Of a DNA stretch of 64,000 nucleotides, positions 1 to 12,312 are shown piece by piece. Source of the stretch: Chionis minor (taxonomy: Eukaryota > Chordata > Aves > Charadriiformes > Chionididae). Under the pieces are notes generated by a model. The model ran no database searches. It had not been told where the DNA came from and was given only the letters and a program-made list of their open reading frames with translations. Every line of letters begins with the position of its first letter. Within the stretch, counting starts at the first letter, position 1. The translations under genes were made by a program, and so were the position numbers. The DNA lies in the NCBI GenBank assembly GCA_013398295.1, contig VZSF01001417.1, forward strand, positions 1,040,322 through 1,104,321, read 5' to 3'.

Positions 1-713
1 TCCAGAGAGTGCAGAGAAGCAAATGTTATGGCACTTTACCGAAATTCTGGTAAGAAGCAATGGTAAATCACAAAATCAAGTTCTTTGTTATGTCTTAATA
101 ATACACTGTATCTTTGCTACATAAATACACTGTATCTTTGCTACATAAACAGTACATATTCTTTCAGCAAAAAAAATGCTGTGGGAATCTGTGGAAATTA
201 ACAAATAATTTTGTAAGAGTGATATAGTCACCTGCAAATTATGTCCCTTGAAAGTTCATTCCTATTTTTTATTCAACTCATCTCAGTAACCCCCCTCTTA
301 CGACTTTTTTAAAGGATTACTTCTTTAGTATAGCAAAAGTAGATTTCAAGTTAATTCCTATATACATTTTGTACTTACTAGGATTAGTAATCACAGCCAT
401 TTTTGTCAACTGGCAATGTCACTCTATCCACAAATATTATCCTTGCTAAATGTGTGTTTCAGAATCTAAACTCTACTTAGGAGAGAGACAAGAAAGAAGG
501 TAGGGGTAAAGTATTAAGTTCTTTTAGACTACACTTACTTGGTCCAGTTTTCAAAACTACAGCATAATTAGTATCATCCATATCAGCCATTTGGACCACT
601 ACTCAGCTGAAGTGGCCAGATGCTCAGGTTTTTGAAAATAATACAACTACATTTATTGCTTGTCATTTTTTTATATACAGATGTATGTGCATTCAAACTT
701 ATTCAAACATTAA

Positions 714-818
714 GGCTGAGATTTTCAAACCTAATTAAAAGACTCATGCATCCTTTTTCCATTAAATTCTGTGGAAATCAGATGTTGGAATATTGTGTGC
801 AAGGCTCCAAATCCCAGC
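714..818. repeat. decayed palindromic (MITE-like) ancient repeat
   Basis: The left end reads GGCTGAGATTTTCAAA and the right end, read on the other strand, begins GCTGGGATTT, so the ends are imperfect inverted repeats. The centre is a second inverted repeat: TCCA is followed about 10 bases later by TGGA, and the flanking CATCC-TTTTTCC pairs with GGAAATCAGATG. From memory this layout matches abundant fold-back repeats in turtle and crocodilian DNA that carry a CCATTGAAATTCAATGG-like core. The family name is not certain. It carries no coding capacity, and substitutions are heavy, implying an old copy. Confidence 0.45.
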
Positions 819-3800
819 ACAGAAATAGAACTTGTTACATTTGCTGAATCAAAGCTGGAGGGTGACAACAGGGCTGGGATTCATTTCACCCCAAGACAGT
901 TGTCTAAATTCATATGAGATAAAAAGCCTCCTGGAGATATCTGTCTCTTCACTGACTGTAGAGGGAGCCTAGAGAATAGTTCAGTCTAGCCATATAACTT
1001 TTACAGGGATAAAAGTAGGTAAGATAAATCCTATTCTACATACCTAGCAAGAATTTAAAATTCAGGAAGAAAACTGGTTGAGGTTTTGGGAGCTTACATA
1101 GTGAAGGACAAACATAAGTGAAAAGCTGGGTGAAACGACCGTATCTACTTTGTCTAGATTTTTACAGTCTTGGCAGGAAAACCTATAAATGATGTTCAAG
1201 TTTTTTGCTTGCAACGCTCAACGCTCTCCAGGCTGCCAGGTTCCTGCTGTTTCATATAAAAAGCTCCGAGTGGCAGACAGAAGTTGGAGCACTGGTTAAA
1301 GATTTCTGCCAGTATGAAATGTTTTAAATGAAGAAGATGTGATTATTTGCCTGGCTTCCTAACTGCACTCCCTGGCTAGCCATAGTTGCCAATAAAGGCC
1401 CTCAGGTCCTGTCTTTTATCTCACCCTGTATTTGGATACAAAATTCCTATAAAAAATACAATTAAACTACAGGCAGAATTCTTAATATGTATCTTCCTAC
1501 ATCTTCAGAAAACTGAAATACAAGGAAATCCTAAGTCAAGACAACACATATCAAATATTGACATTTCTCAGGTATTTTTCTGCTACCATCACTCAGTCTC
1601 TCCCTGTTTCCGTGGCGTAGCACTATCCTTCTCAAGCACATAACACTCACTGATGGGCATGCAACAGCCGAGTCTGCGTAATGAAGGAACAATAATCAGG
1701 AGTCCAGGTAGCTCCAACAAAGTGAGGATGGGTTGTGCTTATGAGAGGCACACATTCTCCGTATACACCACCGTTTACAAGTTTTGATGGTGAGAAGCAG
1801 TATTAATACAGGGTAATAAACTTTTTTAACTGGCATTTACATTTACAAATTAAAACTCTGATTCAAATAGAGATGCCTGAATCACCTGCTAACAATGAAA
1901 AAAAAAAAAACACAAAACTTTTACTGTTATTGCTGCTATAATATCATATAGCAGTGTAACAGATCGCTGACAAGGGTGTTAAGGTAGCTAAATCACAGGA
2001 TGTTTAGCTCCTGTCCTGAAAGGCACCGAAAGAAATAGAGAGAGAATGAAGCACACGTTGGGAAACCCAGAGACTGTGATAACAGAGTGGTTTTGTATGT
2101 TTGTTTTAATTATTAACTTTAAATTTTCACTTCAAAGAAATGAGAGAATTTATGCATGCCAAGTAGTACGCCGTTTCAAAACTCAGTCTTCACTGAGCAA
2201 AGTAAGTACAGCTTTCTTCTAAATGGCATATCTTATCTTGTCAACCTCATTTAAAGTAAAAAGGCATCAGTAGGAATAGTAAGAATGCAGTTTGGTGAAC
2301 AATTCCTTTACAGAAGCCAGCTATTACATACTGTAACAAATTAAAAACTCCAAAAGTCTATGCAGGTCCCCAGAGAAATGCTATTTAATAAAGCAAACAC
2401 CGATATTGAATGTGACAGAATTCCATTTGCTACAGAATCCCATCCAACTGAGTTTGGCTGCGCTGAAGCAATTAGAGAAAGCTGTGATTTAATGATTATG
2501 CTAAAACCCTAGACAAACAAAGCTCTCACCCACCAAGTGGCCACTTAGCTGTATCACTACCACCAAAATGTATGAAAATCCTTGTAGGATTTCATTTGCT
2601 GTCAGTCAACTAGTAGCAACATGAGCAATTATTTACTAAAAACGTCTAGTTACTAGCTACCCTACTGCTTAAACATGAAAAATGTATAAATCCAAATTTA
2701 AACAAAGTAAGCAAGGCCGAGTGTGAACTACTTATGTCAGGGGAATCACCCACTAAGGTCATCCTTGTAGCTGAGACCTGATATGATCTAGTCAAAAGAT
2801 CATAATAGGTCAGCATTTAATCCTTTTTAAAAAAAAACAAACAAACTTTATGTTGTATACGATAATCCACTGGGGCCTCACCTCTGGGTCCATAAACATG
2901 TAATGAAATTTTAAACATCTTTTCTTCACAACAGGAACCTCCTGTGAACTACAACCTATCACTTCAGACTCTGTGGACCTGTTAGATCAGCAGTAAAACT
3001 GATTCACTTGAGATTTGTTAGCTTTCAGTAGGTGGTATTTGGCCTTCCCTATTTTCTAATGCTTTCAAAATTTGTTTGTCTAAAGTTGTAGGATGTGAAG
3101 CAGTATAAAAAAGGATCTGGAAAACTTTCTTATGGAAAGCTTGTAAATTTCCTTGGAAACTATGGAATTTCTTGGCTTGTTCATGCCAGCTAACAAGCTC
3201 CATTGTGAAAACTGACTAATGGTCTTTCTGATTTTTAACTTTCACATTAGCCTGAGGGCTGAGTGAGTGACACCTAGGACTGCCAAAGCACATTTTTACC
3301 CTTGTTGCCTTCCAGGTGACAGCATCTTCTGACAAAGAGCAAGCAAAGCCGTAGGAAAAGGAGTTCCCTTCCTCCCCAACTTCTTTAAGGAACAGGATCT
3401 CGAGATGTGGTGCATATCCAAAGCCTAAACAAAAATCTCAGTGTTGATACAGCCTTTTAAAACCACAAAAAATATGAAGTCTGGGGGAAAGCTCAGATGC
3501 ACAGAAAAATATTTTAAGAAAGAAAACATTTTTGCATAACGTGGTGAATCATGTACAGAACTGCTGCAGAGGAGAGTGAAATGACTTAAAGAAGCTATAT
3601 ACAGGAATACACCTCTCGGGGAGCTCAGATCTATTTTCAAATATCTAAATCCTCATGTCTTAACAAAAGCATATAGTGTGGGGGCTGGTGTTTGCTTGTT
3701 TGTTTTGCTACAGCTGTGTATTTCTAGCTAAAATAAGGAATAATTGTGTCCAGAACCCTCAATATTTTTTTAAGTACTACGTGTTCCTCCAGAGTGCTGT

Positions 3801-5649
3801 AAACCCAGAGCATCTACAGTTTCAGAGCTTTTCTAGGAAGATTTGTGTTCAGACTGCTAAAGAGCCTGAGAAGGCAGCAGCAGCCTTGACAAAGCCAAGA
3901 AACTACATGGTCCCATTTCTGGGAATGTGTAACTGCCAGAGGAGCTGTCATCTGAAAGTGAGACAGAAAATCAGGAAAGATGTCTTCCTAGACTAGGGGA
4001 AGCTTACGTCAAGGCTCAGCCCAGAATATATGGATCCACAGCAAGCAGCTTGCTTTCTATCAATGCAGTGACAACCACTGTGAGATGTTACCATGTTTAT
4101 GTGCAGTATGTTTACTCATAGATGGATCTCTCTAGGTCCACAAACAAAGAATATATCAAAATCTCACAGAACCTCTTTCTGAGCATTCTGGGTTCAGGTG
4201 CTGACTGTTCAAACGTCATAGGAACCTCTTCCAAATGAGTTCCTCTACAATCAGCTTAACTTTCACACCTGATTTCTGTATGCCACACTGTATGCCACAG
4301 CACACTCTCTGCTCCAGAACAAATGAATTCTGTTCTTTTTATTCTCTCGTGCCTTCTCAGTTCCACTTTCTGTTTTCGAAGAGTTTTTTCTACAAGCAGA
4401 TGCACTGATACAGATGTGCATACACTCACTTTTTGTTGATACTCTCAGTTTCTGTAGTAGTGTCTCCTCGATCAGGTCATCTGCCTTTTAAAATCATGTT
4501 GTTATCCCTGGACTGAGGCACTCCAAAATGAACGTGAACTTTTTGTAACCTCCACAACATGTGAAGTCGGAAAGCTGCAAGAGGCCTATCAGAAACTGCA
4601 AGGTCAGCACAGAGCCCACCATCTATCTTGCAGCATATCAGCAAGGACAGAGAGGTGTACTGAAGATCAAATATGCTTTATATTAAGCAAGCAGCTCCTT
4701 ACTCAGACTCCTGTGAATGTTCTAGTTTAGTAAGACTCAACATCTGGCAGGGGTCAGATCTGGACTGACTTTCTTCTGACTTGATTCAACGCTGTCCAGT
4801 ACAGCTGACAATAGCAGGCCTTTGTGTCCTAAAGTCTCGATGGACTTGCCAAATATAGAATCAAAACATCTTCTCTCTCTCTCTCCCTGAAAATACTCAC
4901 GCACTTTCACCTGAAGGGACCACAAGCAGGATTACACTGTCAGTATTCTCCTCAGCCCTCTGCCGATATTCCAAACACTCATTAGTAGCAACCAAGAAGG
5001 TGATACCAAACCACCCAGGGGAAATGGCCTAGAAACTGCAGAGATACTGAATATTTTCAACTGTATTATACAGTGTGCTGCAGACATACGATTCTGTGGT
5101 TTGTCAGTTGATATATACCAACTGAACCCAGTGGTCAGGATGGGACATGCAAACAGAAGTGTCCTCTGCATTGTACAGGATGGGTCTCACAATCAAGAAT
5201 GTCTTATGGAAGTATCTAACCTATGGAACCATCAGTAGCAGTGTCTCGCAAACATAAAAGGAGACATGATGTTCCACAATGTTCCTATGATAATAAGCAC
5301 AGCAACCAGGCATAATAAATGTCTCCTAGGAAACACAAGGTGAAAAGGTGGTACCGTATGAAGTAACCATAGCTCCTAGAATTGATGTTTTCTACTTGAG
5401 AGACTACACTCCTTTCTGATTCCTAAAAAATGTCCACTTGTCAGGTGTGCTTCTTAGACTTAATCAAGTACTTTTATACTTCCAAGGTGGCCATCTGATT
5501 TGGAGAGAGAAAAACCCCAAAGTAACTTACCCCATGCTGAAATAAAGAGGAGGTGGTACACAATTTGTTCACTTTGACTACTACCATAAATACTGACAAG
5601 GAAACTAATATACATCATGTTTCAATTAAAAAATAAAAATATTTCTCAC

Positions 5650-5743
5650 CCAGATAATGATCGAAATAGTTCTGGATATCTTCCTGATCTACAGGATCTA
5701 CCCCAGGTGAGATGCAGCACTGTTTGTTCTGCATGGTGTAGTG
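5650..5743 (-). other. weak exon candidate, minus strand
   Basis: Read on the minus strand, a pyrimidine-rich run ends in TTCCCAG, followed by 94 bases open in one frame for 31 codons, then a G|GTGAG donor. The translation begins HYTMQNKQCC and ends IQNYFDHYL. I do not recognise the protein. A second frame is also open, and no partner exon was recognised nearby on this strand. Matching splice-like ends around a short open block are common by chance in 64 kb, so this is only a candidate for an alternative, lncRNA or coding exon. Confidence 0.2.
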
Positions 5744-7040
5744 CTGGGAACAAACAGATAAACCTTGTAGCTTAACATTTGAAATTGTCAGTCTTTAGTA
5801 TCTACTTTCTTGCTACAAGCTTAGAATATCTAGGTCCTCTATTCTGCTGCTGTGGACTGTGTACTCTGTAGCTTGTCCTATCAAAAAATTAATTTGAAAT
5901 CACAGCTCACAGGTCCTCTAGATAGGTATTAAAATGTGTTCTTTTTCTTAAGAACAGGAGCCTACGCTGATGCATGGCTGCAGAACGAATTTGCTTGACA
6001 AAATGCATTTAAACATGAGCAAGGGAAAAAAAAGAATTCCAAACTCTTTCTTCTTCAATAGGATGACATTCAAGCCAATTGCATGATCCTTTAGAGCCTG
6101 GCTCTGCTTTGGGTAGAAGCACTGAGTGGCTTGCCTATTTTAATTGTGTATGTTCATTCTCATGGCCATCAATATCACATAACTGGAAGCTCACTTGGAG
6201 GCAGGGTGTTAAACAGAGTGCAAATTTCTCATTTGGAGCAGAAGAAACCGTGATCATCTTTGATATTATCTGCTCTCATTCAGCTTCTTTGATTTGAGTG
6301 TTGGTATCAAAAGAAAGTGACCTGAACATATTAAAGACGATGCAGGTTTCACTATTCCCTGTTGCATATCACTTAAAAATTAACGGTTCATTAATATCCA
6401 AACAGAACTGCTCTGGGAAGACCTGATCAGAATTCAACACTAGATATCACAAGCATCTGAGAGCACTGCCAAAGTGTTTTTTAAAAGGACCAGGAGAAGC
6501 ACGTCTTGTACATTATTTCCACAGTCTTCACCTGCAAAAGTGGTATCTGGTTTAGTGACAGAATAAATACATGGAAATTTAATGTTTTTCTCCAGTTCTC
6601 AAAGGGAGTGCTCATTTTGCACCAATAAAGGGAAAAAAATAGCTTATTTTATCCAATTCATTATATACTACCCACTGGTACAAAGACAAAGATGGCAGCT
6701 CCCCTTCCTTCATGCTTTGATAGAAAGTCAACAGAGAAGTAATACAAACTGACAGGTTTTTCTGACTGACCTCCTGATACCTACCCATGCATAAACATGC
6801 TGTTGTTAAAACTTATCACTAGGGCCAGGGTTATCCCCTCTTGACTAGAAGTCTGCCAAGTCTAAATAAGTAAGCTAAAAATAGAATTCCAAAATAATTT
6901 CTTCTATTTAGCAGATTCTGCCACTAAAATGTCACGTCCCAGAAAATCTCCAAACAAGAAAGTTGAGATTTCACAGTTTCATGTCTTGACTTTCCAGATG
7001 TTGCATGAAACTTGGTAAGTAGAAAGGCCATCTATATGTC

Positions 7041-8028
7041 TCTTCAGTACCGAGTGGTGTCCCTCAGGGGTCCATACTGGGACTAGTACTGTTTAATATC
7101 TACATCAGTGACATAAACAGTGGGATCGAGTGTACCCTCAGCAGCTTTGCAGACAACACCAAGCTGAATGGTACAGTTGACACACTTGAGAGATGGGATG
7201 CCATCCAGAGAGACCTCGACAAGCTCAAGAAGTGGGCCTGTGTGAACTTCATGAGGTTCAACAAGGCCAAGTGCAAAGTCCTGCACTTGTGTCAAGAGAA
7301 CCCCCCATATCAATGCAGGCTGGGAGACGAAGGAATTGAGAGTAGCCCTGACAAGAAGGACTTGGGGGTACTGGTGATTGAAAAGTTGGACATGAGCTGA
7401 CATTGTGCACTCACAGACCAGAAAGCCAACCTTATCCTGGGCTATATTGAAGGAAGCGTGGCCAGCAGGTCAAGGAAGGCGATTCTGCCCCTCTATTCCT
7501 CTCTGGTGAGACACCATCTGGAATACTGCATCCAGTTCTGGAGCCCTCAGCATAGGAAAGACATAGACCTGTTAGAGCGGGTTCAGAGGAGGGCCACAAA
7601 AATGATCATAGGGCTGCAACCCCTCTCCTATGAGGACAGGCTGAGAAAGTTAAGGTGTTCAACCTGGAGAAGAGACGGCTCTGGGGAGACCTTATTGTGG
7701 CCTTTCAATACTTAATGGGGACTGATAAGAAAGATGGGGACAGACTTTTTAGCAGGGCCTGTTCTGATAGGCCAAGGGGAAATGGTTTTAAAGTAAAATA
7801 AGGTAGATTCAGACTAGATATAAGGAAGAAAGCTTTTATGCTGAGGGTGGTGAAACAATGGAATAGATTACCCAGAGAGGTGGTAAATGCCCCATCCCTG
7901 GAAACACTCAAGGTCAGGTTGGCCGGTGCTCTAAACAACCTGATCTACTTCATGTCCCTGCTCATTGCAGGGGGATTGGGCTAGATGACCCCTAAAGTTC
8001 CCTTACACAATCAGAACCATTCAATGAC
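7041..8028 (+). mobile_element. CR1 LINE copy A, 5'-truncated
   Basis: A CR1 non-LTR retrotransposon fragment of about 1 kb. Homology begins inside RT motif B (sequence for [10 protein letters not shown] near 7050) and runs through the C-terminal part of ORF2 into a short 3' UTR with the CR1-like phrase GGGCTAGATGACC at about 7978. The terminal octamers are eroded to CCATTCAATGAC at about 8018. Severe 5' truncation is normal for CR1, which inserts by target-primed reverse transcription. Several stops and frameshifts make this the most decayed of the three bird-type CR1 copies here. Confidence 0.93.
7047..7965 (+). pseudogene. CR1 ORF2 fragment (RT C-terminal half), broken
   Basis: This is the remnant of the CR1 ORF2 reverse transcriptase. 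Motif B (GVPQGSILG) is intact near 7050-7085. The motif C box, normally FADDTKL, reads FADNTKL, so the second catalytic aspartate is lost. An in-frame TGA at 7398-7400 interrupts the protein, and translation would continue in the same frame (KANLILGYI, then LVRHHLEYC and [13 protein letters not shown]). A frameshift follows near 7650-7660, after which CR1 phrases such as GDLIVAFQYL and RLDIRKKAF resume in another frame, with a further stop near 7799. The part upstream of motif B is absent. It cannot encode a working enzyme. Confidence 0.9.
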
Positions 8029-9319
8029 AGAGAGCTTGAAGTTGGTGGGCATTTGGTAAGCACTGATGACAGTATTTTGTTGCAGAGCAAGACATATCAA
8101 CTTCCTTCCCAGGTGAGCATTTCCGCTTCTCTTTAGGGCTAAGCTTCTATTAACAGGACTGCATTTTTTATTTTATCCAGTCCTTTTGATTAGCTTTAAA
8201 CCACTGTGACAAACATCATCTGAACCCCACCCTCAAAAAATTATGGTGCGCTTTTGTATACAGTTATTGCTATATACCTTTTAGAAATAAAAGTGGCTTT
8301 TGAACAGTAAATTTTCTGAGAACATTTCTATCAAAGCAAGGCCCATAAAATTCAGACTGAGAAAGTATATCCTACTTCTCAAGTATTCAATTTAATGCCT
8401 TGTCCTACCACTGCACTGCTGAATAATCTACAGGCATTTGTTTATAGTCTAACAGTCAATAGAAGACACTGAATAATGTAAAAATCTTTTTGTAAGGAAT
8501 TTTTCAAATTAAAAATCTGATCTCAATTTTATTTGTTTATGTAAGTTTCTGCAACCAAAGTTTATTTCATACAAATGTTTGTGAACAATGAATTTAGGGG
8601 CAAGTTGCCAAGATGAATGCAATCATCAAAAGAAAATTCATTTTGTGATTAAATTAAATTCATTTCCAGCAGAGACAGAGGTAGCTTATAAAAATGAGTT
8701 GCAGAATTAGAGAACAGAAAAAAAAGCATGACAATCTACTATTGCTACGAGTTAGTCTGCCATACGATGGGACTTCTGTTTGCTTTAAAAAAATACTAGG
8801 AAATCATGAGTAAAGGTGACCAACTGTAAAGCAAGAGTAGCAAGTCTGAATAGAGATAGGAAATTTGTAACAAACAGTTCATGAACAATAAACAGTGAGA
8901 TAGATCACTTATCTGAACAATTTCCAAAAGCAGTAAAAAAAATTATGATCTGCTTTTGAACATTTAATGAATGAAACACTTAAAGAGATGCCATCTAGAA
9001 AGAACAGGAAGCCAGAAGCAAAGAATGCCTTTATCACCTAAAACAGAGTAGGTCAACTGAGTCCACTCCCATCCATGTTTTTAATAAAAAAGCCTCCGCA
9101 ATGCAATCTCCCTCTCTGAACACGTGTCATGTCCACACTGAGGGAGATCCTAAGTCAGATGGATTTCAGCTCCATCATGCTCCAGACCTCTCCTCCATAA
9201 ATAGCTGCAACACAGTTTGGCAAGTGCCAGACAGCACCTAACCCCTGAAGGCGCTGGGCCAGTATAGGTAAAGAGGAGAAAACTCCTACATGACAATGTT
9301 GTCAGTACAGTATTTACCA

Positions 9320-9402
9320 AGAAGGCCCAAATTCAAGTCTCTCTGCAGCTTGCAGAGATTCAAAACTGCCTTCTCTAGCACCCAGGCAGTGCTCTAACTT
9401 CC
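9320..9402. repeat. ancient fold-back repeat with inverted core
   Basis: Around 9341-9357 there is a perfect 7-base inverted repeat, CTCTGCA-gct-TGCAGAG. The arms extend outward imperfectly: AGAAGGC at 9320-9326 pairs with GCCTTCT at 9368-9374, and TTCAAGTCT pairs with AGATTCAAA. To the right, CACCCAGGCAGTGCTCTAAC resembles, from memory, a fold-back repeat common in turtle and crocodilian genomes that contains CCCAGGTGAGTGCTCTAACC. The family name is uncertain. It has no coding capacity. Confidence 0.45.
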
Positions 9403-10404
9403 AAAAGAGTCCAAAAGAGGCACCATTTATCCCTTTTCAGCCACTCTTTTGAGGCACTCTCACTGTTTTTAGAAGGGGACACAAACTTACAGGGCCAAGA
9501 AGGACTAAGCAAGATGGAACTCTACTCTGGACCTATGGGAGACAAGCACCTCTGGGAAATACAGATCTTGTATTTCTGGAGACTAACCAATAGCTTTTCA
9601 TGTAGAAGGTCTCTAGTCACATCTGCATTAGCAAGCTGCAATAAGAGCACAACAGCTTGTGCTGATGATGCAATGCCCACAACATATGGGTTTTGGGGAG
9701 TGAGGGAGGAGGAGAGGAGACTTTAATTTCAATGAGCTTGAGACTAATCTCATAGGCTGAATGCTGAGGAGCAGTCAGAGACCTTAAGATCCAGATCACA
9801 CATGCCAAGACTGCTTTGCAACACGACCAAACATGCAGTAAGTGGAGACATTCAGATAATTTGCTTCAAAAGTGGCAATCCAAGTACAATGAAAACACTA
9901 GCAGAGGTGAAGATGTAGCTCCTATGACCTTTTCCAGACACATTTAAGAGGAAAAATAGCAATCATTTCTGCACCCATTTTTTAAGAAATTTTTAGGTTC
10001 TTATCCTCAAGGATTTGGGTGAGCAGCTGTCTCTGGGTGAATCCCAGTTTTGGAGAACTTTTTCTTATCAAAAAATAAGACCCCCTTCTAAAGACCACCC
10101 CGCCATGAGCTTAGGGTAGAGTTTAGCAAATGGCTTGTTTGAAACTGCTCTGTGGTATCTGGCTTTCACCCTACACTTTACATGGAATCAGCCTGTGGTT
10201 TTATTCCATTTGGGCGGCCAGGTCAAATGCTAGCTGAGATGACTTAATCATACCTTGTTCCCCACTTAACAGGTTTTAACTAACTGTGTCAGCTTGGCCA
10301 CTCTGCACATGAGAAATAATCACCAAAATAAGCAACCCAAGAGCTTTTAATTACGTAAGGAGCAATACTCCACAGTACTACACACCCAGCTCATAAGAGA
10401 GATC

Positions 10405-10525
10405 TGGGGCTCTATTCTGAAGGCAATTATTCTAAAGCAAACCCCACCAACTTCAGAGAATCCCTTCAAGAATCCCTTCACTTTCTGTGACAGAATCTGT
10501 ATGACAGAAATCAGAATTTGGCACT
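10405..10525. repeat. possible decayed palindromic repeat
   Basis: The left end GGGGCTCTATTCTGA and the right end TCAGAATTTGGCAC are imperfect inverted repeats. Near the middle lies CCCACCAACTTCA, which resembles the CCATTGACTTCAATGG core of old amniote fold-back repeats. Similarity is weak and recalled rather than computed, so this call is tentative. Confidence 0.25.
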
Positions 10526-11624
10526 TCAGGCAAATCTGAGCCTGACATGGCTCAGAAATGCTTGACAGGTGCTGCCTATGAGAGGGTGTTCCTCTTCGTT
10601 CCTTCCAGGGGGAGAGCAAGAAAACCTCTCTGGCGGCATAGCTTTAGGAGTCTCTTTGCCAAGTACCTGCCACACGCCTAAAGGTATTAGAGAGACATGG
10701 TTACATTTATTATCATGAGACCAGTTGGCTGCGTTAGAATATCTGAAATAAACCCCACATTTTTTAATGGCCTGGTTTGTTTTTGCTGAAAGCTGACTCT
10801 TGGTATATGAGCTGTCATATCAGATTCTATTTTATTCTTTTATTTTTACAAAGTATTGCATAATCAGGAACAGCTGGTGTTGATTTATAAACACCAGAGT
10901 TGTCTTGAGAGTTTAGGTATTATTTTGCCAACATTTAAGCCTAATCATTTGCAAGCAATTGTTCTGTACCACAGTGGACAGTGGTTCTTCTGCTGTCTGG
11001 AGACAAAGATAATTTCTATTAATGATACTAATAATGTAATTCTGAACTACACTTAGAAGAAGGATCTTATGTGCATAGATCTATCTGTCCTTATATCTGC
11101 ATGTGAGTGTCTTCTTCATCCGGTATTTATTCTTAGAGATTGACACAACATTCACTGCTCCAATCTCTTGTAAAATTATCGCAGCCTGTTGTAAAATGGC
11201 AAGCAAAGGCCTTGGTCCCTATGAGTACCTGTGTGTTACTTGCACATATGTTACTTGCACCTTGAAGTCAGATGTGAAACGCAACCAGTTGTTCAGCTTA
11301 ATGCTTAACCACCCTAACCGGGGGACATTTTCCCCCTGTTTTATTCACAATACAGTTGCCAACTTCTAGAACAAATACTCTCCAGGTAACAGTCTCTTCC
11401 TTTATGTCAACCTAATCTGTTCCCATGCTGTGCACTGAAGAAAGCAGGAATCACGTGATCAGATACTGCGTGGTCAGTTAATTAGAGAATTTATTACAAG
11501 CTAAAAGATGCCCGTTAAAGTTTCATCGGGAAAGTTAATTCTTGCATCTCCAAGTGGCAGCACTGAAGTTTTTTGTGAAAGTCAGACAGTTTTTATCTTA
11601 TTCTAAGTTCTGATGAAGAAAAAC

Positions 11625-12312
11625 CAAAGACTTGGTTAATAAATCATTAAAAGATAGCAAACAAAGGGTAGAAATAACTGGCGAGCTTTCACAAAAGAGG
11701 AAACCTAGCAGCCCATCTCCCAAGGAACTGAGATGTTAGGTATAGTCTTGTAGGACTTTGAAAGAAGATGGATAACAACATGAAAAAGTTTACCAGGCAT
11801 GGAGAGTTCACTCTGGCTACCTGATCTGAATGCAAAGAGTTCTGGGAGGCTTAAAATACTAAACAACAATAAAACAGCAGAGGGTATTGATGAATGCAAA
11901 GTAATGCATATGAGGGAAAACAATCCTAATTAGATCTAAACCACAACGGACCCTAGCTATTATCACTCGGCACAAAAATCTCAGAACCATTATGGATAAT
12001 TCCATGGAAATATTGGTTTAATGATATGTAGTGATAAAAAAGGCCAACCGCATGCTTTCAGCTCAGAAAAGAGGCAACTGGGGATGCGTACAACAGAGGT
12101 TTGCAAGTCATAAAAGTTCTGGACTTTCTTGTCTGCGATTAGGGAATGATTATTCACTCTAATAATCATCATTGTAATAAATAAATTACAAAAAAAATCT
12201 GGGCACACCTAATAAAATTAGCTCACCATTTTAAACCCAGTAAGAGGAAGTAATTTTTCATATAATGCACAAGCTGCAGAAGTCATTGCTGACGGGCTCT
12301 GTAGAAGTCACA
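11625..12312 (+). mobile_element. very old CR1-type LINE fossil (RT region)
   Basis: This decayed block follows, in order, the RT region of the CR1-type LINE common in turtles (recalled consensus). The block GGTTAATAAATCATTAAAAG then TAGCAAACAAAGGGTAG matches the segment just before RT motif B. At 11888-11925, GATGAATGCAAAGTAATGCA translates as DECKVMH and is followed by ENNPN, the usual D-K-C-K-V-x-H and NNP landmarks. CATTATGGATAATTCCATGG (about 11989-12008) corresponds to the GVIVDSS segment. AAGGCCAACCGCATG corresponds to KKANRM. A large internal deletion then joins to CAGAAAAGAGGCAACT (QKRAT). The AGAGGTTTGCAAGTCATAAAAG and AAACCCAGTAAGAGGAAGTAATTTTT blocks continue in consensus order. 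No long frame survives. Confidence 0.7.

Larger units (their letters stand above)
1..7040. other. AT-rich non-coding stretch
   Basis: No credible gene was found here. Open frames are short (106 codons or fewer), resemble no family known to me, and lack the company of neighbouring exons. The stretch holds one decayed palindromic repeat (714-818), a short CT tract near 4870-4887 and a weak minus-strand exon candidate at 5650-5743. Those three have their own entries or findings. The remainder looks like ordinary unique AT-rich vertebrate DNA. Confidence 0.6.
8029..11624. other. non-coding stretch between CR1 copy A and an old LINE fossil
   Basis: No gene was recognised. It holds two decayed inverted repeats (9320-9402 and 10405-10525, listed separately). 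The open frames near 9514-9808 and 10347-10619 overlap or lie next to those repeats and match no protein I know. The rest is unique-looking AT-rich sequence. Confidence 0.55.
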
